Positions 1 to 7,343 of a stretch of DNA of 46,860 bases are shown here, piece by piece. Where the stretch lies: contig NZ_JADEXD010000036.1 of NCBI RefSeq assembly GCF_015207285.1, positions 1 to 46,860 on the forward strand, read 5' to 3'. Every line of letters begins with the position of its first letter. Within the stretch, counting starts at the first letter, position 1. This DNA comes from Tychonema sp. LEGE 07203. Lineage in GTDB: Bacteria > Cyanobacteriota > Cyanobacteriia > Cyanobacteriales > Microcoleaceae. The notes below the pieces were generated by a model that saw only the letters and a list, made by a program, of their open reading frames with translations, made no database searches and had not been told where the DNA came from. The position numbers were made by a program, and so were the translations under genes.

Positions 1-611
1 TCCCAGTAGCTACCTTGGCGGAAGGCGCGGCGTTCCCGTTCCCGGCGTACCAACAGCCGTACAGCGACTGACTGTACCCGGCCTGCGGACAAACCCCAGG
101 CGATTTTCTTCCACAGTAGCGGAGATAGCGTGTAGCCGACGAGTCGATCGAGAATTCGGCGAGTTTCCTGGGCTTGTACGACTCGGTTGTCGATATCGCG
201 GCAGTGAGTCAAAGCGTCGCGGATGGCTTCGCGGGTGATTTCGTGAAACACCATCCGCTTGATGGGCACTTTGGGTTTGAGGATTTGCAGCAAATGCCAG
301 GAAATGCTTTCGCCTTCGCGGTCTTCGTCAGTCGCTAAAATCAGTTCTGTTGCGCCTTTGAGGGCCTCTTTGAGTTCTTTAACAATTTTCTTTTTATCTT
401 TCGGGATGACGTAGAGGGGTTCAAAGTCTGCCTCCACGTTTACGCCGAGTTGCGCCCATTTTTCTCCTTTAACGGCTTCTGGTATTTCTTCGGCGGAGGA
501 TGGGAGGTCGCGGACATGGCCCATCGATGCCTCTACCTGGTAGGTGGAGGGCAGGAAGTTGCGAATGGTGCGGGCTTTTGTGGGAGATTCGACGATGACT
601 AAAGTTGACAT
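1..611 (-). CDS. topA: DNA topoisomerase I, N-terminal part (3' end runs off the window)
   Basis: About 203 N-terminal residues are visible. The start reads [13 protein letters not shown], the TOPRIM opening with its catalytic Glu. The TOPRIM acidic cluster follows as ATDEDREGE near residue 100, and then the conserved segment with [12 protein letters not shown] near residues 180-195. In this family the enzyme relaxes negative supercoils through a 5'-phosphotyrosyl intermediate; the active Tyr would lie beyond the window edge. The ATG at 609-611 is the only sensible start because the family begins with this motif. The reading frame is open to base 1, so the gene is truncated only by the window. 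Identification is secure. Confidence 0.97.
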   Translation of the reverse strand, partial: MSTLVIVESPTKARTIRNFLPSTYQVEASMGHVRDLPSSAEEIPEAVKGEKWAQLGVNVEADFEPLYVIPKDKKKIVKELKEALKGATELILATDEDREGESISWHLLQILKPKVPIKRMVFHEITREAIRDALTHCRDIDNRVVQAQETRRILDRLVGYTLSPLLWKKIAWGLSAGRVQSVAVRLLVRRERERRAFRQGSYW

Positions 612-762
612 GGCATCTTTTTAAATATGGATGGCGGCGCAGTTAGAGTGTCTAATTTACAGAGTGTAGGTCGGATGTCAAGGTTTATGGGAACTTTAGG
701 GGTTATTTTCACGCTACCTTAATTTTTAAGTTACTGCCGATCGGGCTGACTGCGACAAGCTG

Positions 763-1038
763 ATGGGATTTTACTGCTATCGGCTTTCTGACGGAGAATC
801 TCGCCTCTACAAGATGCACGGGATGTCGGTGGGTGGGGGCATGGAAGATTTAGTTGCAGCATTGAATCAGGCAGCAGGAACAGAAGTCTCAAATTTGGAT
901 CTCGACTTTGAGGTTCGCGCCGGAAACTTGTATCCGTTTTTGGGCCGGTCTTCTGACTCTAGCAGAATTGCCGCTAACTGGATGCTGAGACTGCACGGTG
1001 GGGGCGGATGGTTCCTCAATTTGAGATTTTTGCATTGA
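763..1038 (+). CDS. Hypothetical protein, doubtful
   Basis: A 91-codon open frame lying divergently from topA. I do not recognise the product. It is Gly-rich in the middle (GMSVGGGMEDL) and near the end (LHGGGGWFLNL), with no signal peptide, membrane segment or known motif. There is no clear ribosome-binding site ahead of the ATG. It could be a small lineage-specific protein or chance coding; the fairly normal composition keeps it on the list. Confidence 0.3.
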   Translation: MGFYCYRLSDGESRLYKMHGMSVGGGMEDLVAALNQAAGTEVSNLDLDFEVRAGNLYPFLGRSSDSSRIAANWMLRLHGGGGWFLNLRFLH

Positions 1039-1127
1039 AGATTTGAGATTGGGAAAGATTTGATGTCTTCCCGGCAAAAAAGACTGAAAATGCGATCGTG
1101 CCACCAATTGTCGATCGCATTTACCGC

Positions 1128-1151
1128 AGCAGTCGATCGCGATCGACTGCT
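1128..1151. repeat. 24-bp perfect palindrome built from CGATCG units
   Basis: AGCAGTCGATCG is followed directly by its exact reverse complement, with no loop. It sits just after another TCGATCGC motif in a spacer between two doubtful open frames. It is not followed by a T-run, so it is not an obvious terminator. It may be a cluster of HIP1-related sequence or an extruding site. Confidence 0.6.
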
Positions 1152-1206
1152 AACATTAAATATCTAAGGTAATACCCCAGATGCTCCATATTGTAATTAA
1201 TTTCTG

Positions 1207-1464
1207 ATGATTGCCTCAGATTTTTACCTGCCACCGCCAGCAATCGCTTCAACACTTGCTACAAGAAGATTTTTGCTGCACCGCCGTCCAGACAACTGGG
1301 GAAGTATTCTGCAATTCCCAGGGTACAAACAGTTCGCATTTCGTCTGTCAATTCTCATTTACGTTGGACTAACCTTTGGAGTCGGGCTTTCTTGGGTTCT
1401 GCCGTTTTTTCTGTACCGCCGAGAGCTAATCCTTCAACCAAACACATTCAAACAGTTAACATAA
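1207..1464 (+). CDS. Hypothetical protein, doubtful
   Basis: An 85-codon frame ending 25 bases before the first GFA gene. Residues about 45-70 are hydrophobic and could form one membrane helix (LSILIYVGLTFGVGLSWVL). No family is recognised and no good ribosome-binding site precedes the ATG. It could be a remnant of a membrane protein or a chance frame. Confidence 0.22.
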   Translation: MIASDFYLPPPAIASTLATRRFLLHRRPDNWGSILQFPGYKQFAFRLSILIYVGLTFGVGLSWVLPFFLYRRELILQPNTFKQLT

Positions 1465-1489
1465 CTGATAGCCATCAGGAGATCGTTTA

Positions 1490-1921
1490 ATGAAAATCCC
1501 TTTTACTGGCGGTTGTATGTGCGGAAATATCCGCTACGAATGTTCAGCAGAACCAATTTTTATGGGGAATTGCCACTGTCGCGATTGCCAGCGCGCCACA
1601 GGCACTGCATATGCTGCTGCAATACTTGTACCCCGCCGCGAAGTCTCCATCGCCGGAAATGTCAAATACTACGAGGTTACGGGTGACAGTGGAGGCATCA
1701 TCAGTCGCGGGTTTTGTCCAAACTGTGGTTCTCGATTGTTTTCCAAACCTCCCAAGCCGGAATTCATGGGCATCGCCGCAGGCAGTCTTGATGACCCAAG
1801 CTGTTTTGAGCCCATAATGGATTTTTACACTGCCAGCGCGCAGCCGTGGGATTGCATGAATCCAGATTTGCTCAAATTTGCCAAAATGCCAACACCACAG
1901 AATTCAAATGCGACACATTGA
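1490..1921 (+). CDS. GFA/CENP-V domain protein (zinc-binding, Gfa-like)
   Basis: A 143-residue protein covering the whole GFA fold. Visible zinc ligands are the CMCG pair at residues 9-11, the NCHCRDCQ triplet near 27-32 and the CPNC pair near 76-79. Family members include glutathione-dependent formaldehyde-activating enzyme, but most, like this one, have no known substrate. AGGAG lies about 8 bases before the ATG. It opens a plus-strand trio with a second GFA gene and a cupin. Fold assignment is strong; a formaldehyde role is not implied. Confidence 0.9.
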   Translation: MKIPFTGGCMCGNIRYECSAEPIFMGNCHCRDCQRATGTAYAAAILVPRREVSIAGNVKYYEVTGDSGGIISRGFCPNCGSRLFSKPPKPEFMGIAAGSLDDPSCFEPIMDFYTASAQPWDCMNPDLLKFAKMPTPQNSNATH

Positions 1922-1988
1922 ATTATCTCAGGTGTAGGGTGCTGCCGCCACTGATTTTTACTTTTAAGTTTCAGAAGAGGGTTGACAA

Positions 1989-2426
1989 ATGTACAACAAA
2001 GGTTCATGTCAGTGCGGGGCGATCGCCTTTGAGTTCGAGGGGCCGTACTTTCTCACATTCTGCCACTGCCAAATCTGCCAAAAATTACATGGTTCAGCAT
2101 TCGCACCAATTCTTCATGCAGAATCGAAGACCTTTAAATGGTTGAAAGGCGAAGAATTCCTCAGTTATTTCAATTCCTCGCCGTATTTGAGAAGAACATT
2201 TTGTAGCAAATGTGGCTCTAATATGCCAATAGTCAGTCACCAACTAAATCATATTGGTGTCCCGGCGAGCGTCATGGACACACCAGTTGAACAGCAACCA
2301 GTAGCGCATTTTTATACTATGTCAAAAGCAAGTTGGTTTTGCATCAATGATGGCGCATTCCAATATGAAACCGTCCCGCCAGGAGGAATTCGGGAAGTTT
2401 ACGAACGAGTTAAGAATGCAACTTAA
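1989..2426 (+). CDS. GFA/CENP-V domain protein, second copy
   Basis: A 145-residue GFA-fold protein with the same cysteine pattern as its upstream neighbour: SCQCG near residue 8, FCHCQICQ near residues 25-31 and CSKCG near 72-75. The two are clearly diverged, so they are an old paralogue pair or separate acquisitions rather than a recent duplication. It lies 67 bases after the first GFA gene. The substrate is unknown. The spacer has no terminator-like structure, so co-transcription is likely. Confidence 0.9.
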   Translation: MYNKGSCQCGAIAFEFEGPYFLTFCHCQICQKLHGSAFAPILHAESKTFKWLKGEEFLSYFNSSPYLRRTFCSKCGSNMPIVSHQLNHIGVPASVMDTPVEQQPVAHFYTMSKASWFCINDGAFQYETVPPGGIREVYERVKNAT

Positions 2427-2494
2427 CATCCGAAATTTATCTGCGTTACCATTTGGGCAAGGGAGCCAGCAATCTTCAAAGAAGAGGAGATTAT

Positions 2495-3007
2495 ATGTCT
2501 GACATCACCAATTCCGATCTGCCTAATATTATCAATATGAACACCTTGGAATGGCAGGAGGCGCATCAATCTGAACATTACACCGGTTGGGTAAAGCGAC
2601 TATCATCACCCGCAATGGATCGCAAAAAAGGTCATATTGGGGTCGTCGTTGAACGTTTAAAACCGAAAAGCCTTTCCTGCCCGTTTCATTACCACGTCCA
2701 CGAAGATGAGTTTTGTCTCATCCTGAATGGGCGAGCAATGTTGCGATATGGCGATGCTAGTGTGGAATTGCAAGCAGGCGATGCCATCTCGTTTCCGAGA
2801 GGAGAACGAATCGCCCATCAGTTCTACAATCATACCGATGAAACCGTGGACATTCTCATGGTGGGCGAGAATCTGTCGCATGAAGTATGTTATTACCCCG
2901 ACTCAGATAAGTGGTCATCGCGCTCAATTGGTCAAGTCGGCAAATTTGAACCCACAGATTACTGGACAGATGAACCCGATCCACCTTTCATTAAGTCTCA
3001 ATATTGA
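2495..3007 (+). CDS. Cupin domain protein
   Basis: A 170-residue single-domain cupin. The first cupin motif is FHYHVHEDEFCLIL (metal-binding His residues and Glu) near residues 68-81. The second, with PRGERIAHQF near residues 108-117, supplies the later His. I chose the ATG at 2495 over an in-frame ATG at 2453 because AGAGGAG sits just upstream of it. Cupins of this kind are metal-dependent isomerases, dioxygenases or sugar-binding proteins; the sequence does not say which. It closes the GFA-GFA-cupin trio. Confidence 0.88.
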   Translation: MSDITNSDLPNIINMNTLEWQEAHQSEHYTGWVKRLSSPAMDRKKGHIGVVVERLKPKSLSCPFHYHVHEDEFCLILNGRAMLRYGDASVELQAGDAISFPRGERIAHQFYNHTDETVDILMVGENLSHEVCYYPDSDKWSSRSIGQVGKFEPTDYWTDEPDPPFIKSQY

Positions 3008-3009
3008 AT

Positions 3010-3135
3010 GAGGAAGAATGCTTTCTTTTGGGCGTCGTGAATCCCGCAGACTTTGAAAAAGCTGTTGTTATTGCCTCGAAGTATCTTCAATTTCCGACAA
3101 ATTGAGGAAGAGTCGAGTTTGTCAAGGGAAGGTAA
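3010..3135 (+). pseudogene. Decayed C-terminus of a YCII/DGPF-family protein
   Basis: Reading the frame through this spacer gives a YCII-like C-terminal half with the core VVNPADFEKAVVIAS, a premature TGA at 3103-3105, then GRVEFVKGR and a TAA at 3133. This parallels the intact YCII/DGPF gene at 5950 (VDAKDLDEAIVIAA and later GTVEIRPV). The N-terminal half and start codon are missing. It lies just downstream of the sigma-factor gene's 3' end, so the sigma gene has a YCII relic on one side and an intact YCII gene on the other. Confidence 0.7.
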
Positions 3136-3164
3136 TCGTTTTTGGGTCAACATTAAACAGGTGG

Positions 3165-4415
3165 CTAGGGTTGAACTTCGCGCAGCCGCCGATCGAGAAA
3201 ACGGCGTTCGCTATCATTCGTAACTAGCGCCAATGCTCGCTCATAGCTCTGTGCCGCTTCCGCTGATGCTCCCATACGGCGCAACAAATCGGCCCGCGCG
3301 GCGTGAAACAGGTGATAGCCATCGAGTTCGGGGGCGATCGCATTTAGAAGCGCGATCGCAGTCTGCGGCCCATCTACCATTGCGATCGCCACCGCCCGAT
3401 TCAGCGACACAATTGGCGATGGCTGTAAGCGTTCGAGTAGATTATAAAGCTGGACAATCTGCGACCAGTTTGTATCTTCAGCCCGCACCGCCCGACAATG
3501 CGCTGCTGCGATCGCAGCTTGCAAAGCAAACGGCCCCAGCCCGCCACGGAATGCTTCCTCAACCAGCGGCAGCGCCTCGGCAATCTGTGCCCTGTCCCAG
3601 CGACTGCGATCTTGCTCGAACAGCAGGATCAGGTCGCCAGACTCATCCAGACGCGCATCGCGCCGCGAGTCGTGCAGCAACATCAGAGCCACCAGAGCAG
3701 TCACTTCCGCTGGCGGTTGCGGTGCCATCAACATCCTCACCAGTCGCCCCAGCCGGATCGCTTCGGCGCAGAGCTCGGCTCTGACTATTGTCTCGCCATG
3801 CGTCGCCGCATAACCTTCGTTGAAGATCAAATAGATCGCCGTTAGCACCGCTTCGACTCGATCGGGCAAATCCTTCGTATCCGGTACTGTGTAGGCAATG
3901 CCCGCGTCACGAATCTTGCGTTTGGCGCGTACCAGCCGCTGCGCCATCGTCGTCGTGGATACGAGAAACGCCCGTGCGATCTCATCCGTCTCCAGGCCGC
4001 CCAGCAGGCGCAGCGTCAAAGCAACCTGAGCCTCGATCGCCAGCGCGGGGTGACAGCAGGTGAAAATCAACCGCAATCGCTCGTCGGGGATTTCATCGAT
4101 ATCGTCATCAATTTCTTCGATAGTCTCGATCGACTCTGATGCAGCATACACTTCAAGTTTTTCGGCGAGTCGCGTCCGCCGTCTGAGGCGATCGATCGCC
4201 TTAAATCGAGCTGTTTTAATCAGCCACGCGCGCGGTTCGTCGGGGATTCCGGCAGTCTGCCACTGCTTCACAGCAGCCGTAAAGGCTTCCTGCGCCGCCT
4301 CTTGGGCCACGTCGAAATCCCCAACCAGTCCGATCAATGTGGCGACGATCCGACCCCAGTCCGATCGATAAACGGAGTCAATGGCTTGGGTTACGTCTGG
4401 TTTTGCGTTTGGCAT
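3165..4415 (-). CDS. ECF42-type RNA polymerase sigma factor with long C-terminal extension
   Basis: A 416-residue protein. Region sigma-2 is at the N-terminus (DEPRAWLIKTARFKAIDRL near residues 60-78). Region sigma-4 follows from FTCCHPAL to a helix-turn-helix with TTTMAQRLVRAKRKIRDAG near residues 120-175. The remaining ~230 residues are a helical, TPR-like extension (DUF6596). Such extensions are characteristic of the ECF42 group, which lacks a cognate anti-sigma factor and is typically encoded beside YCII/DGPF proteins, as here. The ATG at 4415 is preferred over the adjacent GTG at 4418. Two matching target promoters lie in the divergent spacer and fire away from this gene. Confidence 0.9.
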   Translation of the reverse strand: MPNAKPDVTQAIDSVYRSDWGRIVATLIGLVGDFDVAQEAAQEAFTAAVKQWQTAGIPDEPRAWLIKTARFKAIDRLRRRTRLAEKLEVYAASESIETIEEIDDDIDEIPDERLRLIFTCCHPALAIEAQVALTLRLLGGLETDEIARAFLVSTTTMAQRLVRAKRKIRDAGIAYTVPDTKDLPDRVEAVLTAIYLIFNEGYAATHGETIVRAELCAEAIRLGRLVRMLMAPQPPAEVTALVALMLLHDSRRDARLDESGDLILLFEQDRSRWDRAQIAEALPLVEEAFRGGLGPFALQAAIAAAHCRAVRAEDTNWSQIVQLYNLLERLQPSPIVSLNRAVAIAMVDGPQTAIALLNAIAPELDGYHLFHAARADLLRRMGASAEAAQSYERALALVTNDSERRFLDRRLREVQP

Positions 4416-4418
4416 CAC

Positions 4419-4486
4419 AACCTGATGAGAAAAAATTTTTGGCGAGGTGTCGATTTGGGCGATCGCCCTTCGACTTACTTACACAG
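4419..4486 (+). repeat. Promoter-containing direct repeat, copy 1
   Basis: A 68-bp segment running from AACCTG to ACACAG that recurs, with a few changes, at 4515-4581. It carries a complete ECF42-like promoter. After it comes a leader with ACAACGGAGG, a good ribosome-binding site, but no start codon follows. The leader resembles the one directly ahead of the DGPF gene (both contain AAACAACGGAG). This suggests that a gene once followed copy 1 and was lost, or that the promoter region was duplicated in place. Confidence 0.85.
4448..4474 (+). promoter_or_regulatory. Predicted ECF42-dependent promoter 1
   Basis: TGTCGA at 4448-4453 and CGAC at 4471-4474, separated by exactly 17 bases. As I recall from published work on the ECF42 group, its targets carry TGTCGA at -35 and CGA/TC at -10. 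The spacer here is a HIP1-containing sequence that differs from the spacer of promoter 2, so the boxes are conserved better than the spacer. It points rightward, toward the DGPF gene. Confidence 0.7.
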
Positions 4487-4514
4487 ACAAACAACGGAGG
4501 TCAATCAAGATCGT

Positions 4515-4581
4515 AACCTGACGAGCAAAAATTTTGGCGAGGTGTCGATTTGAGAACTTGCCCTTCGACTTACTTACACAG
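4515..4581 (+). repeat. Promoter-containing direct repeat, copy 2
   Basis: A 67-bp near-copy of 4419-4486, sharing the stretch GGCGAGGTGTCGATTTG and the tail CCCTTCGACTTACTTACACAG. Homology to copy 1 stops right after ACACAG at 4581. That stop marks where the TnpB element's left side begins. Confidence 0.85.
4543..4569 (+). promoter_or_regulatory. Predicted ECF42-dependent promoter 2
   Basis: TGTCGA at 4543-4548 and CGAC at 4566-4569, again 17 bases apart, in the second repeat. It points toward the DGPF gene, but the TnpB element now separates it from that gene by about 1.3 kb. Transcription would have to read through the element unless another promoter is used. Confidence 0.7.
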
Positions 4582-4726
4582 CGCTAGAAACTGTAACTTG
4601 ATTCTTGGACAAATCTACCCATTGTTTCTCAATTGTGGGTAGCTTTTTCAAAGCAAGTTCTGCTTCTGTACGCTTTTCAGTACCAAAATATGGTCTAATA
4701 TCGACTACAAATAAATTAAAAAAGTG
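4574..4726 (-). pseudogene. Unidentified C-terminal coding fragment
   Basis: On the minus strand this stretch stays open for about 50 codons, containing VDIRPYFGTEKRTEAELALK and ending SSAV before TAA. The composition is protein-like, rich in Lys, Glu and Leu. There is no start codon in frame; a stop precedes it at 4727-4729, overlapping the tnpB start. The terminal stop lies in the flanking TTAC repeat. I do not recognise the family. It could be a passenger fragment at the left end of the element, or chance. Confidence 0.3.
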
Positions 4727-4728
4727 TC

Positions 4729-5814
4729 ATGTTACTCGGATTCAAAACCGAATTAAAACTGAATGCCCGACAGCGGGTACTGCTAGCCAAGCATTGCGGA
4801 GTGGCGCGTCACGCTTGGAATTGGGGTTTGTGGCTGACCAAAAACATTCTCGATCGTAACAAATCCCATCCAGAGGAAAAGCTTAAATTTCCCACAGCCA
4901 TTGACCTGCACAAACTGTTAGTATCTTTGGTAAAATCCCAAAACTCTTGGTATTACGAGTGTTCTAAATCCACACCACAGATCGCATTAATCGCATTGCG
5001 AGAAGCATGGAAACGGTGCTTTAAGAAGACTGCGGGAGTACCCAGATTTAAGAAGAAAGGACGAAGGGATTCCTTCACTCTTGAAGGAACAGTTAAGATT
5101 TTGGGCAACAATAAAATCCAAGTTCCCGTAATTGGCATCCTTAAAACTTATGAAAGACTGCCACAAGTATTAACCAAGTCTTGCACAATATCCCGTATTG
5201 CCGACAGGTGGTTTATCAGTTTTCAGTTTGAGATAGAACAGCAGGCTGCCCACAATACAAGCATTGTCGGAGTTGATTTAGGTGTTAAGTCATTAGCTAC
5301 TCTCTCAACAGGTAAAGTGATTTTGGGTGCAAAGTCCTACAAACAATATGCAGCTAAGTTATCAAGAATGCAATGGATCAACCGCCATAAAGTTATCGGT
5401 TCAAATAACTGGAAACAAGCACAGAAGCAGATAGCTAGACTGCACAAACAAATCGCCAACATCCGTAAAGATACATTGCACAAACTCACGACATTACTTG
5501 CCAAAAACCACGGTGTAATTGTCATAGAGGACTTGAACGTATCCGGCATGATGGCTAATCATAAGTTGGCGGCATCTGTTGCCGATATGGGTTTTTTCGA
5601 GTTGCGCCGCCAGTTAACCTACAAATGCAAGTTGTACGGTTCAAAGTTGGTAGTTGTTGACCGTTGGTTTCCGAGTTCTAAGACTTGCTCTAACTGTGGA
5701 ACCAAAAAAGAAACACTTTCCTTGAGCGAGCGAGTGTTTGAATGCGGTCATTGCGGATTGGCGTGCGACCGCGATTTGAACGCAGCGATTAATTTGTCAA
5801 AAACCGTCAGTTAG
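4729..5814 (+). CDS. tnpB: TnpB, RNA-guided nuclease of IS200/IS605-type element
   Basis: A 361-residue protein with all hallmarks intact. The RuvC motifs are GVDLGVKS (Asp at about 183), VIEDLNV (Glu at about 267) and DRDLNAAINL (Asp near 347-349). A zinc ribbon CSNCG...CGHCG lies between residues 320 and 344. The N-terminus (MLLGFKTELKLNARQ) is the usual TnpB opening. The complete Asp-Glu-Asp set and full length suggest a functional nuclease rather than a relic. The family cleaves DNA next to a transposon-associated motif, guided by an RNA from the element's right end. Confidence 0.95.
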   Translation: MLLGFKTELKLNARQRVLLAKHCGVARHAWNWGLWLTKNILDRNKSHPEEKLKFPTAIDLHKLLVSLVKSQNSWYYECSKSTPQIALIALREAWKRCFKKTAGVPRFKKKGRRDSFTLEGTVKILGNNKIQVPVIGILKTYERLPQVLTKSCTISRIADRWFISFQFEIEQQAAHNTSIVGVDLGVKSLATLSTGKVILGAKSYKQYAAKLSRMQWINRHKVIGSNNWKQAQKQIARLHKQIANIRKDTLHKLTTLLAKNHGVIVIEDLNVSGMMANHKLAASVADMGFFELRRQLTYKCKLYGSKLVVVDRWFPSSKTCSNCGTKKETLSLSERVFECGHCGLACDRDLNAAINLSKTVS

Positions 5815-5918
5815 GCGGGGCTAGCCTGCGGACTGGTGAGTGCCGACACTACCAGGTTGAAACAGGAAGTAAGTTTCAAAGTCCATCTTTGTATAAAGTT
5901 GGGTAGCTTTGGGTAAGT
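5815..5918 (+). ncRNA. Predicted omega-RNA / right end of the TnpB element
   Basis: The sequence after the tnpB stop is GC-rich and structured, then reaches AGGTTGAAACAGGAAGTAA. That motif is one I recognise at the right end of cyanobacterial tnpB elements. In this superfamily the guide scaffold overlaps the tnpB 3' end and runs to the right end, and the guide is read from flanking DNA. Here the guide would come from the DGPF leader. The exact 5' and 3' ends cannot be fixed by eye. Confidence 0.55.
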
Positions 5919-5949
5919 CTTATGTAACGGAAACAACGGAGACAAACCG

Positions 5950-6306
5950 ATGAAATATTTGCTGCTGATTTATCACGAAGAACAGGCCTTGAGCCAAACC
6001 GATCGCGAGCATTGTTATGGGAAATCCACACAGCTTGCACAAGAACTCCATGCAAAAGGGCAGTTTTTGTCGGCAGCCCCGCTGTACCCTGTAGCGACGG
6101 CGACTAGCGTCCGGGTGCGCGACGGCAAACAGTTTGTTACCGATGGCCCGTTTGCAGAAACTCGCGAACAACTCGGCGGGTTCTTCCTGGTTGATGCCAA
6201 GGATCTCGACGAGGCGATCGTAATTGCTGCCCAAATTCCAGGGGCGCGCGCCGGCACTGTCGAAATTAGACCAGTAATTGAGGTCGCGGGATTACCTAAC
6301 AATTAG
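5950..6306 (+). CDS. YCII/DGPF-family protein
   Basis: A 118-residue protein opening MKYLLLIYHEE and carrying the family signature DGPFAETREQLGGF near residues 65-78. It is a ferredoxin-like alpha/beta fold; some YCII proteins are small hydrolases, but DGPF members have no settled reaction. They are the standard genomic partner of ECF42 sigma factors. The ATG follows ACGGAG at a good distance. It heads a plus-strand run of small enzymes extending to 10.8 kb, and was presumably driven by the promoters at 4448 and 4543 before the TnpB element landed. Confidence 0.93.
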   Translation: MKYLLLIYHEEQALSQTDREHCYGKSTQLAQELHAKGQFLSAAPLYPVATATSVRVRDGKQFVTDGPFAETREQLGGFFLVDAKDLDEAIVIAAQIPGARAGTVEIRPVIEVAGLPNN

Positions 6307-6376
6307 TTTCTGCACTGCTTAAAGACAATTTGAGTGCGAAAGATAACGCCTAAAACTCAAGAAATAGGAGCAAACC

Positions 6377-6787
6377 ATGCAACTCAATCCTTATCTATTT
6401 TTCAACGGCAACTGTGAGACAGCTTTCAAGTTTTACGAGCAATGTTTTGGTGGCAAAATTGTCGAGATGATGACCCACGGGGAAGCGCCAATAGAAGAAC
6501 AGGGAGCGCCTGAGTGGCGGGATAAAATCCTTCACGCCTGTCTCCTTGTAGGCGAGCGGGAGTTGATGGGTTCTGATTGTCCGCCTAAGTTTTTTGAAGA
6601 AACCAAAGGCTTTTCTGTACAAATCGCGATCGACGATCCAACAGAGGCGGAACGTATCTTTCACGCCCTCGCTGAAAATGGCACAGTGAAGATGCCATTC
6701 GGGCAAACTTTTTGGGCTTTTCGGTTTGGAATGCTGGTCGATCGATTCGGTATACCGTGGATGGTTAACTGCGAGAAAGCTGCCTAA
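6377..6787 (+). CDS. PhnB-like VOC-superfamily protein
   Basis: A 136-residue protein that opens LNPYLFFNGNCETAFKFYEQ, the PhnB/YjdN pattern, and ends FGIPWMVNCE, the closing strand of the fold. It is a VOC (glyoxalase/bleomycin-resistance) fold often found with YCII/DGPF genes. The reaction is unknown; PhnB-like proteins have been annotated as demethylubiquinone methyltransferases without firm evidence. AGGAG precedes the ATG. It lies 70 bases after the DGPF stop, consistent with one transcript. Confidence 0.88.
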   Translation: MQLNPYLFFNGNCETAFKFYEQCFGGKIVEMMTHGEAPIEEQGAPEWRDKILHACLLVGERELMGSDCPPKFFEETKGFSVQIAIDDPTEAERIFHALAENGTVKMPFGQTFWAFRFGMLVDRFGIPWMVNCEKAA

Positions 6788-6816
6788 TCCTTCGTTTTGC
6801 AGGCCAAAAAATAGAC

Positions 6817-7341
6817 TTGAATGGCATTCATTATCTCGCTTTTCTCGATCGTTTCTACTCACTTCAGAATTCCATGCAACAGGAGAATATCACTACGATC
6901 GCCTCAACCACCACAACCCAGGACGAAGCTCAGATTCGGCAACTGATCGCCGACCAACAAAGTGCCATTGGCGCTAAAAATATCGATCGAATCCTGGCAC
7001 CCTACCTCACCGAAGTCATTGTCTTCGATGCGATTCCCCCGTTCCAAACCAAAGGAGTCGATGCCTTGCGCCATACCTGGGAGGAGTGTTTTCCTTGCTT
7101 CCGGGACTCTTTTGAGATAGAAACACGAGATATCAACATCACCGTCAGTGGCGACTTGGCTTGTGCCTACTGGCTGTTTCGCTTTACAGGAATGGAACAA
7201 GATCATCCGGCGATGCAAACGTGGATGCGGATCACCAGTATCTGCCAGCGAAATCACGGCAAATGGCAGATTATCCACGAACACATTTCTGTTCCATTCG
7301 ATCCAGAAACCTCTAAAGCCGCATTTACCTTAAACCCATAG
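6817..7341 (+). CDS. SnoaL-like / NTF2-fold protein
   Basis: A 174-residue protein; the core begins near QIRQLIADQQSAI (residues ~39-51) and ends IIHEHISVPF (residues ~154-163), the typical start and closing strand of SnoaL/DUF4440-like domains. Members include cyclases, isomerases and proteins of unknown function. An in-frame ATG at 6874 would remove 19 residues of low similarity and could be the true start; neither has a strong ribosome-binding site. The stop codon lies within the left copy of the target duplication flanking the MITE. Confidence 0.8.
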   Translation: MNGIHYLAFLDRFYSLQNSMQQENITTIASTTTTQDEAQIRQLIADQQSAIGAKNIDRILAPYLTEVIVFDAIPPFQTKGVDALRHTWEECFPCFRDSFEIETRDINITVSGDLACAYWLFRFTGMEQDHPAMQTWMRITSICQRNHGKWQIIHEHISVPFDPETSKAAFTLNP

Positions 7342-7343
7342 CC

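Larger units (their letters stand above)
4582..5918 (+). mobile_element. IS200/IS605-superfamily element carrying only tnpB
   Basis: The left boundary is inferred from the point where the second promoter repeat loses homology, directly after CTTACTTACACAG. A TTAC tetramer adjoins it, the kind of target used by several IS200/IS605 elements. The right boundary is placed before the DGPF leader (ACGGAAACAACGGAG) and is approximate by some 10-20 bases. The left part holds a CTACCCA/TGGGTAG hairpin near 4615-4642. No tnpA is present, so movement would need a transposase in trans. Confidence 0.7.

Noticed and set aside
1109..1140. TGTCGA followed by CGA as another ECF42 promoter.
   Set aside because: The spacing is 19 and both boxes are part of CGATCG-rich sequence.
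3233..3784. Long frame opposite the sigma-factor gene.
   Set aside because: It is a shadow of a high-GC coding region; the sigma factor on the other strand has clear motifs.
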